Shown one piece after another: positions 36,006 through 44,123 of a stretch of DNA of 64,000 nt (positions are counted from its first letter, which is position 1; each line of letters starts with the position of its first letter). This DNA comes from Novosphingobium mangrovisedimenti (GTDB lineage Bacteria; Pseudomonadota; Alphaproteobacteria; Sphingomonadales; Sphingomonadaceae): NCBI RefSeq assembly GCF_025153475.1, contig NZ_JANZXA010000007.1:168029-232028 (forward strand), written 5' to 3'. The notes under the pieces are model-generated. The model saw nothing but the letters and a program-made list of their open reading frames with translations. It had not been told where the DNA came from and ran no database searches. The translations under genes were made by a program, and so were the position numbers.

Positions 36006-37508
36006 TCACTCGGCCGCGATCGCGAGATAGTCGCCGTCGTCCTTCTTCCAGGGCGTCGGGGCCATCTTCCAGACGGGCGAGTTGATCGCCATGTCCATGT
36101 CACGGGCGAAGATCGCGAAGCCGTCGTAGCCGTGGTAGGGGCCCGAGTAGTCCCAGCTGTGCATCTGGCGGAACGGCACGCCCATCTTCTGGAAGACGTA
36201 CTTTTCCTTGATGCCCGAACCGACGAGGTCGGGCTGGATCTTCTCGACGAACTTCTCGAACTCGTAGCCGGTCACGTCGTCGTAGATCAGCGTGCCGTCC
36301 TTGACGTAGTGCTGGGCAGTGCGCTGGTAGTCGTCGTTGTGGCCGAATTCGTAGCCGGTGCCGACCACTTCCATGCCGAGGTCCTCATAGGCACCGATCA
36401 CGTGGCGCGGACGCAGGCCGCCGACGTAGAGCATGACCTTCTTGCCTTCGAGGCGCGGCTTGTACTTGGCGATGACCGCTTCGGTCAGGGCCTTGTACTT
36501 GGCGATCACGCGCTCGGCGCCTTCCTGGATGCTCTCATCGAAGTAGCTGGCGATCTTGCGCAGCGATTCCTCGATCTTGCTCGGGCCGAAGAAGTTGTAT
36601 TCCACCCAGGGAACACCGTACTTTTCTTCCATGTGGCGCGAGATGTAGTTCATCGAGCGGTAGCAGTGCAGGACGTTGAGCTTGGCCTTGGGCGTCGCTT
36701 CCAGTTCGGCGATCGAACCGTCGCCCGACCACTGGGCGATCACGCGAAGGCCCATTTCCTCCAGCAGGATGCGGCTGGACCAGGCATCGCCGCCGATGTT
36801 GTAGTCGCCGATGATCGCCACATCGTAGGGCGAGGGTTCGAACAGCGGCTCCTTGTCGCCGGCCTTGTCGAAGACCCAGTCGCGCACGGCGTCGTTGGCG
36901 ATGTGGTGGCCAAGCGACTGCGAGACGCCGCGGAAACCCTCGCAGCGCACCGGAACGATGGTCTTGCCCTCGTATTCCTTGCTTTTGGACTTCGAAACCG
37001 CCTCGATGTCGTCGCCGATCAGGCCGATCGGGCATTCGGACTGGACAGTGATGCCCTTGTTGAGCGGGAAGAGCATCTCGATCTCGTCGATGATCTTGGC
37101 CAGCTTCTTGTCGCCGCCGAAGACGATGTCCTTCTCCTGGAAGTCGGAGGTGAACTGCATCGTCACGAAAGTGTCGATGCCGGTGGTGCCGATGTAGTAG
37201 TTGCGGCGGGCCGCCCAGGAATACTGTCCGCAGCCGACGGGACCGTGGCTGATGTGGATCATGTCCTTGATCGGGCCCCAGACCACGCCCTTCGAGCCGG
37301 CATAGGCACAGCCGCGGATGGTCATCACGCCGGGGATCGACTTGATGTTCGATTTCACGCCGCAGTCGCTCTTGCCCTCTTCGGAGACGTTGAGGTGCTT
37401 GGCGCGGCGCTTGGCGGCCTTGGCCGGATAAACTTCAAGGACTTCCTGGATCAACGCCCGGTTGCGTTCCTTGACAGCTTCGATGTCGGTGGTGGTCGAG
37501 ACACTCAT
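36006..37508 (-). CDS. nifD: Mo-nitrogenase MoFe protein alpha subunit
   Basis: A 500-aa alpha subunit that carries FeMo-co at the N2-reduction site. P-cluster ligands are in [14 protein letters not shown] and [11 protein letters not shown]. The cofactor cysteine is in [18 protein letters not shown] and the cofactor histidine in [15 protein letters not shown]. No gaps or missing ligands are seen. Confidence 0.98.
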   Translation of the reverse strand: MSVSTTTDIEAVKERNRALIQEVLEVYPAKAAKRRAKHLNVSEEGKSDCGVKSNIKSIPGVMTIRGCAYAGSKGVVWGPIKDMIHISHGPVGCGQYSWAARRNYYIGTTGIDTFVTMQFTSDFQEKDIVFGGDKKLAKIIDEIEMLFPLNKGITVQSECPIGLIGDDIEAVSKSKSKEYEGKTIVPVRCEGFRGVSQSLGHHIANDAVRDWVFDKAGDKEPLFEPSPYDVAIIGDYNIGGDAWSSRILLEEMGLRVIAQWSGDGSIAELEATPKAKLNVLHCYRSMNYISRHMEEKYGVPWVEYNFFGPSKIEESLRKIASYFDESIQEGAERVIAKYKALTEAVIAKYKPRLEGKKVMLYVGGLRPRHVIGAYEDLGMEVVGTGYEFGHNDDYQRTAQHYVKDGTLIYDDVTGYEFEKFVEKIQPDLVGSGIKEKYVFQKMGVPFRQMHSWDYSGPYHGYDGFAIFARDMDMAINSPVWKMAPTPWKKDDGDYLAIAAE

Positions 37509-37537
37509 GGTTATGCACTCCTGGTGTGATCCGTGGG

Positions 37538-37577
37538 TCCCGGACCTGCGTGAGAGGTTGGTTGCGCAGGCCCGGGA
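37538..37577 (-). promoter_or_regulatory. Intercistronic hairpin between nifH and nifD
   Basis: In the transcript, TCCCGGGCCTGCG pairs with CGCAGGTCCGGGA (13 bp including one G-U pair) around a 14-base loop, 13 bases past the nifH stop. Such stems commonly stabilise the nifH end of nifHDK mRNA so that more Fe protein than MoFe protein is made. The role here is inferred. Confidence 0.75.
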
Positions 37578-37589
37578 TCTCTCGGAAGA

Positions 37590-38480
<891 letters not shown>

Positions 38481-38594
38481 CTAAGCTGTTGCGCGGTCTA
38501 TTCCGGAGCGGTCGCCCGGCCCGGACTCTCCCCGTCGCTTATGTGTGCTCCTGCGGCGGGTCAGCGGGCGAAACGCCGCTGCGCCAGCCCTTCT

Positions 38595-38609
38595 GCAATG
38601 GCTGTGCCA
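38595..38609 (-). promoter_or_regulatory. Sigma-54 promoter of nifHDK operon
   Basis: The minus strand reads TGGCACAGCCATTGC, a full match to TGGCAC-N5-TTGC. It implies a leader of about 110 bases before nifH. Confidence 0.93.
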
Positions 38610-38679
38610 AATGCTCGCAGCCGCAACAAAACGGCACAAATCCGGGCGTCTCGAGGGAATGTCGCGTCCTGTCGGGCCA

Positions 38680-38723
38680 TGTGACAAAGCGGACAAACAC
38701 GCCGCAATGTCGCAAAGGACACA
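38680..38723. promoter_or_regulatory. Two NifA upstream activator sites, nifH/receiver spacer
   Basis: TGT-N10-ACA at 38680-38695 and 38708-38723. They lie roughly 70-115 bp from the -24 element of nifH on one side and 66-110 bp from the divergent promoter at 38789 on the other. One pair probably serves both directions. The 366-bp spacer 38472-38837 holds only these control elements as far as I can see. Confidence 0.85.
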
Positions 38724-38788
38724 TGCAACGGGCGCGTTCCCGCAGACAAAGCCGCACACAATGCGCCGTTTTTGCAGCGCAGCAGGAT

Positions 38789-38803
38789 TGGCGCGCGACT
38801 TGC
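38789..38803 (+). promoter_or_regulatory. Sigma-54 promoter of the pseudo-receiver/mop unit
   Basis: TGGCGCGCGACTTGC differs from TGGCAC-N5-TTGC at a single position and keeps GG-N10-GC. The -12 GC lies 34 bases before the ATG at 38838. Confidence 0.82.
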
Positions 38804-38837
38804 TTGGGAAAGACCGTCCCAAATGACGGAGAAGCCC

Positions 38838-39269
38838 ATGCAAATCGGTGTCGAAACATCCAAGGCGGTCGACCAGCGGCGCGTGTTCGTCGTCGACGAA
38901 GACGAGATCACCCGCGCCGCGCTGCAGTTCATGCTGCACGACGAGATCGAGACCCACGAACTCACCAGCCTCGCCGAAGCGTTCGAAAAGGGGCAGGACT
39001 GGCTGATGCCGGACGTGTTCATCCTGGGCATGTCGGTTCTGCAGGCCAACGGGATCGAGGTCATTGGCGAGATCGCCACCCGCTACCCGGCCGCACGCGT
39101 GTTGATCGTCGCCGGCCAGGAGGATGAGGAACTGGGACTTGCCGCGCTCAAGGCCGGTGCCGCGGGCGCGCTGATGAAGCCGCTGCGGATCGAGGCCGTG
39201 CGCCAGAAAGTAGATACGGTTCTGGGGCGCGCGGGCGGCGCAACGCTGGTACAACTGGGGGGCCTGTAA
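38838..39269 (+). CDS. Receiver-domain protein lacking the phospho-acceptor Asp
   Basis: A 143-aa stand-alone receiver fold with no output domain. The acidic pocket is present (VVDEDE, Asp20-Asp22), as is the conserved lysine (Lys114 in LMKPL). However, the phospho-acceptor position in PDVFILGMSV is Gly64, and the switch Thr/Ser is Ala92. It therefore cannot be phosphorylated in the normal way and is a pseudo-receiver. The start at 38838 has GGAG eight bases away and fits the promoter. It is divergent from nifH, shares NifA sites with it, and is followed by mop. It may bind a protein partner in the nif regulatory circuit. Confidence 0.85.
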   Translation: MQIGVETSKAVDQRRVFVVDEDEITRAALQFMLHDEIETHELTSLAEAFEKGQDWLMPDVFILGMSVLQANGIEVIGEIATRYPAARVLIVAGQEDEELGLAALKAGAAGALMKPLRIEAVRQKVDTVLGRAGGATLVQLGGL

Positions 39270-39331
39270 CGGCTCCCTCCGCTCGGGCAGGATGTCTGCA
39301 AGGCACAACCTTCAACAAGGAGTGCCACCAG

Positions 39332-39538
39332 ATGAAGATCAGTGCACGAAATCAGATTGCCGGGACGATCACCGCGATCGCCCCCGGCGCCGTGAACGGC
39401 TCGATCAAGGTCGATATCGGCGGCGGCAACGTCGTCACCTCGAACATCACCGAGGAAGCCATTGCCGAACTGGGCCTGGCGGTGGGTGATACAGTGACGG
39501 TGATCATCAAGGCCAGCGACGTGCTGATCGGGAAGTAG
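39332..39538 (+). CDS. mop: Molbindin (single Mop domain, molybdate-binding)
   Basis: A 68-aa Mop/TOBE protein (SARNQIAGTITAIAPGAVNG start, TSNITEEAIAELGLAVGD core). Molbindins form hexamers that store molybdate. The ATG follows AAGGAG. It is cotranscribed behind the pseudo-receiver, 62 bp downstream, which puts Mo storage under NifA control. Confidence 0.93.
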   Translation: MKISARNQIAGTITAIAPGAVNGSIKVDIGGGNVVTSNITEEAIAELGLAVGDTVTVIIKASDVLIGK

Positions 39539-39571
39539 TCGGCCGCTTCTGCCGGCCGGCGCATTCTTCCG

Positions 39572-40042
39572 TCAGTATTCGGCGGCCAGGATGATGTGGG
39601 CGGCCTTGAAGCAGGCCAGCGTCTGCGCGCCGGGGACGAGATCAAGTTCCCGGCGCGAATGACTGGTCACGATCGCGGCCAGCTCGCGCCCGCCGCCGAT
39701 GTCCAGTACGACTTCGCTTTCGACGGGGCTGTCGGTCACGTCGACCACGGTCCCGCCGATCAGGTTGCGCGCCGACAGGCGCAGGCCGGGCGTATCGGCC
39801 AGCAGCGTGACGAAGCTGGCGTTGATCAGGGCCACCGCGCGGCCGCCGGGCCTGATGTCCAGCGCGGCGATGCAGGAATTGGTGACAAGCGCATCGATCA
39901 CGATGCTGTCGTTCACCAGCAGGCCGACTTCGGCATTGATCGGGCCGTGAACAACGGCCGTCACGATACCGTCGAGCATGTTGCGCGCACTGGTGCGCAA
40001 CCGCCGCTGGGCCGGCATGGCCAATGGGCTGAGGCTGGCCAT
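39572..40042 (-). CDS. Two-domain molybdate-binding protein (ModG-like di-Mop)
   Basis: A 156-aa protein made of two tandem Mop/TOBE domains, SARNMLDGIVTAVVHGPIN and SARNLIGGTVVDVTDSPVE. There is no N-terminal helix-turn-helix, so it resembles ModG molbindin and not the ModE regulator. It is the last gene of the nifB operon, two bases after grxD, and converges on mop. A CGGCCG self-complementary stem in the 33-bp gap between them could end both transcripts. Confidence 0.85.
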   Translation of the reverse strand: MASLSPLAMPAQRRLRTSARNMLDGIVTAVVHGPINAEVGLLVNDSIVIDALVTNSCIAALDIRPGGRAVALINASFVTLLADTPGLRLSARNLIGGTVVDVTDSPVESEVVLDIGGGRELAAIVTSHSRRELDLVPGAQTLACFKAAHIILAAEY

Positions 40043-40044
40043 GG

Positions 40045-40359
40045 TCAGGCGCTTTCTGAGGGAAACAGCGCCTGCAGTTCGCCGCTGGCGTACATGTCTC
40101 GCACGATGTCGCAGCCACCGATGAACTCGCCGCCGACATAGACCTGGGGCAGTGTCGGCCAGTCGGAATATTCCTTGATCCCTTCGCGCAGGAACGGGTC
40201 ATCGAGCACGTTGATGCCGACATAGGGACGGCCGATCGCGTCAAGCACTTTCACCACGCCGGCGGAAAACCCGCACTGGGGGGATTCGGGAACGCCTTTC
40301 ATGAACACGACAATCTCATTCTCGGTGACGAGCTGGCGGATACGGTCGGAGGTGGCCAT
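40045..40359 (-). CDS. grxD: Monothiol glutaredoxin (CGFS type)
   Basis: A 104-aa CGFS glutaredoxin (KGVPESPQCGFS, WPTLPQVYVGGEFIGGCDI). With glutathione it binds a bridging 2Fe-2S cluster and works with BolA proteins, and a bolA gene is immediately upstream by two bases. In this setting it probably supports Fe-S delivery for nitrogenase. Confidence 0.94.
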   Translation of the reverse strand: MATSDRIRQLVTENEIVVFMKGVPESPQCGFSAGVVKVLDAIGRPYVGINVLDDPFLREGIKEYSDWPTLPQVYVGGEFIGGCDIVRDMYASGELQALFPSESA

Positions 40360-40361
40360 CG

Positions 40362-40610
40362 CTATTCTCCTGTCTGGGGTTCGGGAACGAAAGTCTGCAG
40401 CGCGAGGGCGTGCAGTTCGCCGCCCATGTCGGTGCCGATCGCGGCGTAGACCATCTTGTGCTGCTGGATCCGGCTCTTGCCGGCGAAGGCGGCGGAGGTG
40501 ACGCGCGCCGCCCAGTGATCGCCGTCACCGGCCATGTCGACCATCAGCACCTTGGCATCGGGGAAGGCCTCGGTGATGCGGCTTTCGATTTCGGCTGCGT
40601 CCATCGGCAT
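40362..40610 (-). CDS. BolA-family protein
   Basis: An 82-aa BolA/IbaG-type protein (RITEAFPDAKVLMVDMAGDGDHW-like core split by the DGDHW motif, then SRIQQHKMVYAAIG with the conserved His). It partners with CGFS glutaredoxins in cluster transfer. GGAG lies eight bases before the ATG. Confidence 0.92.
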   Translation of the reverse strand: MPMDAAEIESRITEAFPDAKVLMVDMAGDGDHWAARVTSAAFAGKSRIQQHKMVYAAIGTDMGGELHALALQTFVPEPQTGE

Positions 40611-40622
40611 GGCCGGATCTCC

Positions 40623-40904
40623 TCAGACGAACGTGAGGACTTCGACGGTCACGTCCTCGGTGCCGAGGATCGTCGCGTCGCACGCCATGCGCGACTTCGA
40701 GCCGACACCGACGATCATGTCGAGCTTGCCGTTTTCCTCGGCACCGATCTTCGAGAGGCCCTTGCGGCCTTCGAGCACGAAGAGGTGGCAAGCGTCCGAG
40801 CAGGTGTGCTCGGCCGGATCGACACCGTTGATGAGCTTGAGCAGGGAAACACCCTCGGGCGCGTCCACGGTCTTTCCTGAAGGCATGATGGTAAGCGTAG
40901 TCAT
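40623..40904 (-). CDS. 2Fe-2S ferredoxin-like protein with atypical cysteine spacing
   Basis: A 93-aa protein with the overall plan of an adrenodoxin/FdxD-type ferredoxin: a beta-grasp N-terminus (LTIMPSGKTVDAPEGVSLL), a cluster loop, and SRMACDA near the end. Only three cysteines are present, Cys35 and Cys39 (CSDAC) and Cys75, instead of the usual C-x5-C-x2-C plus one. It may bind its cluster with a non-Cys ligand or not at all. The start at 40904 gives the normal family length. Confidence 0.75.
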   Translation of the reverse strand: MTTLTIMPSGKTVDAPEGVSLLKLINGVDPAEHTCSDACHLFVLEGRKGLSKIGAEENGKLDMIVGVGSKSRMACDATILGTEDVTVEVLTFV

Positions 40905-40923
40905 GGCAGTGGTCTTCCTGTCT

Positions 40924-42102
40924 TCAATAAATGGCGGCACCCGCGCCGCTGTTGATCGAGGCGTCCTTGAGGCGCGCGACCATGAAGGCGACTTGCTCGG
41001 GCGTGAGATGGGCGTGAAACGGCATGGCGATCGCGCGGTCGGCAACCTTTTCGGTCACGAACAGATCGCCCTTCTTCCAGCCGCGCTCGCGGTAGGCGCG
41101 CTGAAGGTGCAGCGGGCTGGAATAGGCATGGGCGTCCACACCTTCGGTGTGCATGTCGTCCAGGATCGCATCGCGCGAGGACTTGCTGAAGCGCGTGCCG
41201 AGATGGACGACGTAGAGGAACCAGTGCACCTCCTCGACATCGGGCGAGATGTAGGGCGGCTTGATCCCCTCAAAGCTCTGCATGAAGCCGTCGTACATAG
41301 CCTGAACCCCGCGCCGCCTTTCCAGCAGCACGTCGAGGCGGGACAGTTGCGAGAGCGCCAGCGCGGCGGTCACTTCCCCCAGCGCGGCGCCGAACGGGGC
41401 ATCGACACCGGCGGACACCGATGCGCGGTCCGACAGCGAGCGCGCGCGCAGGCGGCGCATGGTCATGGCGAGCGTGGCATCGTCGGTGACGATCATGCCG
41501 CCCTCGCCGCAGCAGATCACGCCCGGCTGGGCAAAATCGAACAGCGCGACATCGCCAAAACTGCCGACGATCCCCGCCTTGTGACGCGATGCGATCGCCT
41601 CGCTCGAATCCTCGATCAGAAACAGGCCATGCGCATCGGCCAGCTCGCGCAGCGCGGGCCAGTCCGCAGGGTGACCAGACGTGTTGCCAGCGATGATCGC
41701 GCGGGTGCGTTCGGTCACCTTGTCGGCGGCCTTGCCGGCAGAGAGGCAACCGGACCAGTAGTCGATGTCGGCGAAGACCGGGGTGGCACCAGTGCGCAGG
41801 ACCGCATGCCCCAACTCGCGAAAGCCATGCGCGGACAGGATCACTTCATCACCCGCGCCGATGCCCTTGGCCGTGAGCGCGATCAGCAGGCCCAGCGCGG
41901 CGCTGGAAACGGCGATCCCCTTGGCACGGCCGCAATGCGCGGCGAACTCTCGCTCCAGCCGTTCGGCCATGGGGCCTTCGCCCAAGCGGTCTCCGCACAG
42001 CACGGCGCTGACCGCGTCGAGATCTCCCTGCGTCAGGTCCGGATCGCAGAGCGGGATCTGCAACGGTTCGCCATTGGCGATCGAGACGACTTCGGCACTC
42101 AT
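40924..42102 (-). CDS. DegT/DnrJ/EryC1-family protein without the PLP lysine
   Basis: A 392-aa fold-type I protein of the sugar-aminotransferase family. It keeps the LIEDSSEA aspartate (Asp165) and the GEGGMIVTDD motif (199-206). In the active-site segment FDFAQPGVICCGEGG, Gly194 stands where family members have the Schiff-base lysine. Normal transamination is therefore unlikely. The gene overlaps its upstream neighbour by ATGA inside the nifB operon. DegT-like genes occur in some nif clusters, but a function is not known to me. Confidence 0.82.
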   Translation of the reverse strand: MSAEVVSIANGEPLQIPLCDPDLTQGDLDAVSAVLCGDRLGEGPMAERLEREFAAHCGRAKGIAVSSAALGLLIALTAKGIGAGDEVILSAHGFRELGHAVLRTGATPVFADIDYWSGCLSAGKAADKVTERTRAIIAGNTSGHPADWPALRELADAHGLFLIEDSSEAIASRHKAGIVGSFGDVALFDFAQPGVICCGEGGMIVTDDATLAMTMRRLRARSLSDRASVSAGVDAPFGAALGEVTAALALSQLSRLDVLLERRRGVQAMYDGFMQSFEGIKPPYISPDVEEVHWFLYVVHLGTRFSKSSRDAILDDMHTEGVDAHAYSSPLHLQRAYRERGWKKGDLFVTEKVADRAIAMPFHAHLTPEQVAFMVARLKDASINSGAGAAIY

Positions 42103-42374
42103 GCCACCACCTTCGCCGCCAGCAGGATGCCGGTCGCCTCGGCCGGGCTATCCATCACCCGGATGCAGTGGTTGGAGGTGTCGAGCAAGTGCAGGTCGCA
42201 GGCCCCGGCAGAGCGGAACGGATCTTCCAGAACATCGGACGCGTCGCACTGGCGCAGCCCCACCCCGGGGACCAGGCACTGGAGCGCATAGGCCACGGCA
42301 TCGGGTTCGGCGCCGGTTCCCAACGCCTCAAGCAAGGCGTCGATTCGGGCGATGTCTTCTACTGCAAGTGCCAT
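42099..42374 (-). CDS. Small nif-cluster protein, possibly DUF6129 type
   Basis: A 91-aa protein with an N-terminal helical half (VEDIARIDALLEALG) and two conserved-looking cysteines (LRQCDASDVL, GACDLHLLD). From position and size it may be the DUF6129-type protein of nif regions, but I am not sure. It overlaps the DegT-like gene and follows the next gene by 15 bp. Confidence 0.6.
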   Translation of the reverse strand: MALAVEDIARIDALLEALGTGAEPDAVAYALQCLVPGVGLRQCDASDVLEDPFRSAGACDLHLLDTSNHCIRVMDSPAEATGILLAAKVVA

Positions 42375-42389
42375 GGGTATGCCCTTCCG

Positions 42390-42758
42390 CTACTGCCAGA
42401 ACTGCCGTGCCGGATCGGCATTGAGCCGCATCAGCAACTCACCCAGCCGGGCGAAACGGCCATCCTCGATCCAGCACTGCGCCTCGTGGTCGCGGCGCGA
42501 GAGCGACCATTCGCCGCGCGCCTCATCCCAGGTGAGCAGAGCCACGTCGATTTCGCCCCCTTCGGGATCGACATTGCGCGAACAGCAGGGGCTGCGCACG
42601 AGGTAGCCATCAACGACCGAAACGACGCTCGGCGTGACGTAGCGATAGCGCTCGCGCTGCTGCAGCGTGCGGGTCACGCGCATGAGGTCGATCTCGTTGG
42701 GCTGACGGGCCACGGCGGGTTCGGCAGTCCGGCGGCGCATGGCGGAAGCGATGGACAT
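42390..42758 (-). CDS. Conserved nif-cluster protein (DUF3024-like)
   Basis: A 122-aa protein. Recognisable features are ERYRYVTPSVV, the paired cysteines in RSPCCSRNVDPEGGEID, WDEARGEWSLSRRDHEAQCW, and the terminal DPARQFWQ. These resemble the DUF3024 family. The start at 42758 has a GGAGGG-type site. Its place between nifZ and the DUF6129-like gene suggests a maturation role, but function is unknown. Confidence 0.6.
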   Translation of the reverse strand: MSIASAMRRRTAEPAVARQPNEIDLMRVTRTLQQRERYRYVTPSVVSVVDGYLVRSPCCSRNVDPEGGEIDVALLTWDEARGEWSLSRRDHEAQCWIEDGRFARLGELLMRLNADPARQFWQ

Positions 42759-42772
42759 GTCCCCTTCCCTCC

Positions 42773-43030
42773 TCAGACCCGGACAAGCTCTTCCTCGAGA
42801 CATCCGACGACCACCTGGGTGCCGGATGCTGCAAGGAACTCCACGAGATAGACGGGGATGTTGGCGTCGGCGTGGTGACCGACGTTGACGATCTCCCCCA
42901 CGCTGCCCGCTTCTGCCAGCACCGCTTCGGCAGCAACGCCGGGATAGCTGCCGTCGTTGACGAGATCGACCGCGGCGGCAACGCGCTCGCCCCAGCCGAA
43001 AACGGGTTCGCGAATATCCATCATCGTCAT
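42773..43030 (-). CDS. nifZ: NifZ-domain protein, second copy
   Basis: An 85-aa NifZ-type domain (FGWGERVAAAVDLVNDGSYPG, GEIVNVGHHADANIPVYLVEF, VVGCLEEELV). NifZ acts in forming the second P-cluster of MoFe protein. It overlaps the first nifZ copy by ATGA. This copy keeps the VGCxEEEL ending best. Confidence 0.85.
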   Translation of the reverse strand: MTMMDIREPVFGWGERVAAAVDLVNDGSYPGVAAEAVLAEAGSVGEIVNVGHHADANIPVYLVEFLAASGTQVVVGCLEEELVRV

Positions 43031-43356
43031 TGCGCGATCTCCCTTGCCGGAAGCGCACAGGGCAGTTCTTCGTCTTCCTCGTCGCCGAAGAGCGGATCGA
43101 GCTCGCGCCGTTTCATGCCGACGCGGTTGCCGCTGTCCATGAACTCGACGCCGTAGATGTAGAACTGCTGGAGGAAGGTTCCGATCGAGACGACCACCCC
43201 TTCCTCGCCTTTCTTCACCAGCAAGTCTCCGATTTCCTTGCCGGCATAGGTGCCGTCGTTGCGCACCATGCGCCTTGCGCGCACCCGCTCGCCGTAGCGA
43301 AAGGCGGGCGGGCCGTTGAGCTCGACGACTTCGCTGTCGCGTACGATCTTAGCCAT
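43027..43356 (-). CDS. nifZ: NifZ-domain protein, first copy
   Basis: A 109-aa NifZ-type domain (FRYGERVRARRMVRNDGTYAGK, GVVVSIGTFLQQFYIYGVEF, VGMKRRELDPL) with an acidic tail. GGAGGA lies right before the ATG. Two adjacent but diverged NifZ genes suggest duplication with specialisation or a hetero-oligomer. Confidence 0.88.
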   Translation of the reverse strand: MAKIVRDSEVVELNGPPAFRYGERVRARRMVRNDGTYAGKEIGDLLVKKGEEGVVVSIGTFLQQFYIYGVEFMDSGNRVGMKRRELDPLFGDEEDEELPCALPAREIAQ

Positions 43357-43891
43357 CGTCCTCCTCCATGCGGTCGAGAACGTCGAGCAGCACCTTCGCT
43401 CCGATCCGGTCGCGCGGGTCGAGTTCGAGCAGCTTCTCCGCTGCCTCGCACCCTTGCTCCAGCTTGCCGAGGCGCAGCGAGAGATAGGCGTAGCCCTTGA
43501 GGCTGAAGAGCAGGAAACGCGGCAGGAGCGCTTCCCACTCGCCGAACGGCGCATCCTCGGGCGAGACCTTGCGCCAGTCTTCGTCCAAGACGTTGAGCCG
43601 CAGCGCCTTTTCGACGCAGACGCGGGCGACGTCGAGCGCTTCGGACAGGCGGCCCTTGTAGAAGTAGAAGCGATAGAGCGCGATCAGCACGGCGGCGTGA
43701 TCGGGCGCTATCGACTCGGCCTCGAACAAGTGCGTCTCGGCCACGTCGGTGAGGTGATAGCGCTCGGCCGCCCGGTCGAGATGGGCGCGCGCTTCGGCAG
43801 GCAGCCCGCCGCCCAGCAGCGGGCTGGCAAGGATCGAACGCTCCACCGCGTCCGATGCCCCACCAAAGCCTTCGAAGAGCGGCCCGTTCAT
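43349..43891 (-). CDS. TPR-like protein of the nif cluster
   Basis: A 180-aa helical protein with tetratricopeptide-like repeats (HAAVLIALYRFYFYKGRLSEALDVA; LKGYAYLSLRLGKLEQGCEAAEKLLELDP). It is probably a protein-binding adaptor. The ATG at 43891 is preferred to a GTG one codon earlier. It overlaps nifZ by eight bases and follows fdxN by seven. Confidence 0.78.
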   Translation of the reverse strand: MNGPLFEGFGGASDAVERSILASPLLGGGLPAEARAHLDRAAERYHLTDVAETHLFEAESIAPDHAAVLIALYRFYFYKGRLSEALDVARVCVEKALRLNVLDEDWRKVSPEDAPFGEWEALLPRFLLFSLKGYAYLSLRLGKLEQGCEAAEKLLELDPRDRIGAKVLLDVLDRMEEDDG

Positions 43892-43898
43892 CACACCC

Positions 43899-44117
43899 TC
43901 ACGCCTCGTACCGGGGATAGGCGCTGTCGATCACGCAGGTCTCGTCCACCGGACAGATGGCGACACACTGCGGCGTATCGAAATGGCCGATGCACTCGGT
44001 GCACTTGGCGGGATCGATGACGAAGGTGCCCTTCGCCTCCGATATCGCCTCGTTCGGGCACAGGGCCTCACAGGCGGTGCAATTGGTGCACTGGCTGCCG
44101 ACGATCTTGTAGGCCAT
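43899..44117 (-). CDS. fdxN: 2[4Fe-4S] ferredoxin next to nifB
   Basis: A 72-aa bacterial-type ferredoxin with [12 protein letters not shown] and [18 protein letters not shown], the latter with the insertion typical of FdxN. It sits six bases after nifB and probably supplies electrons to NifB or nitrogenase. It is a paralogue of the protein at 47967-48161. Confidence 0.93.
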   Translation of the reverse strand: MAYKIVGSQCTNCTACEALCPNEAISEAKGTFVIDPAKCTECIGHFDTPQCVAICPVDETCVIDSAYPRYEA

Positions 44118-44123
44118 CGCCCG

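Noticed and set aside
40045..40610. grxD-bolA considered as an ordinary housekeeping pair outside the nif unit
   Set aside because: They are packed two bases apart in the middle of the nifB operon with no separate promoter visible, so I treat them as nif-linked copies.
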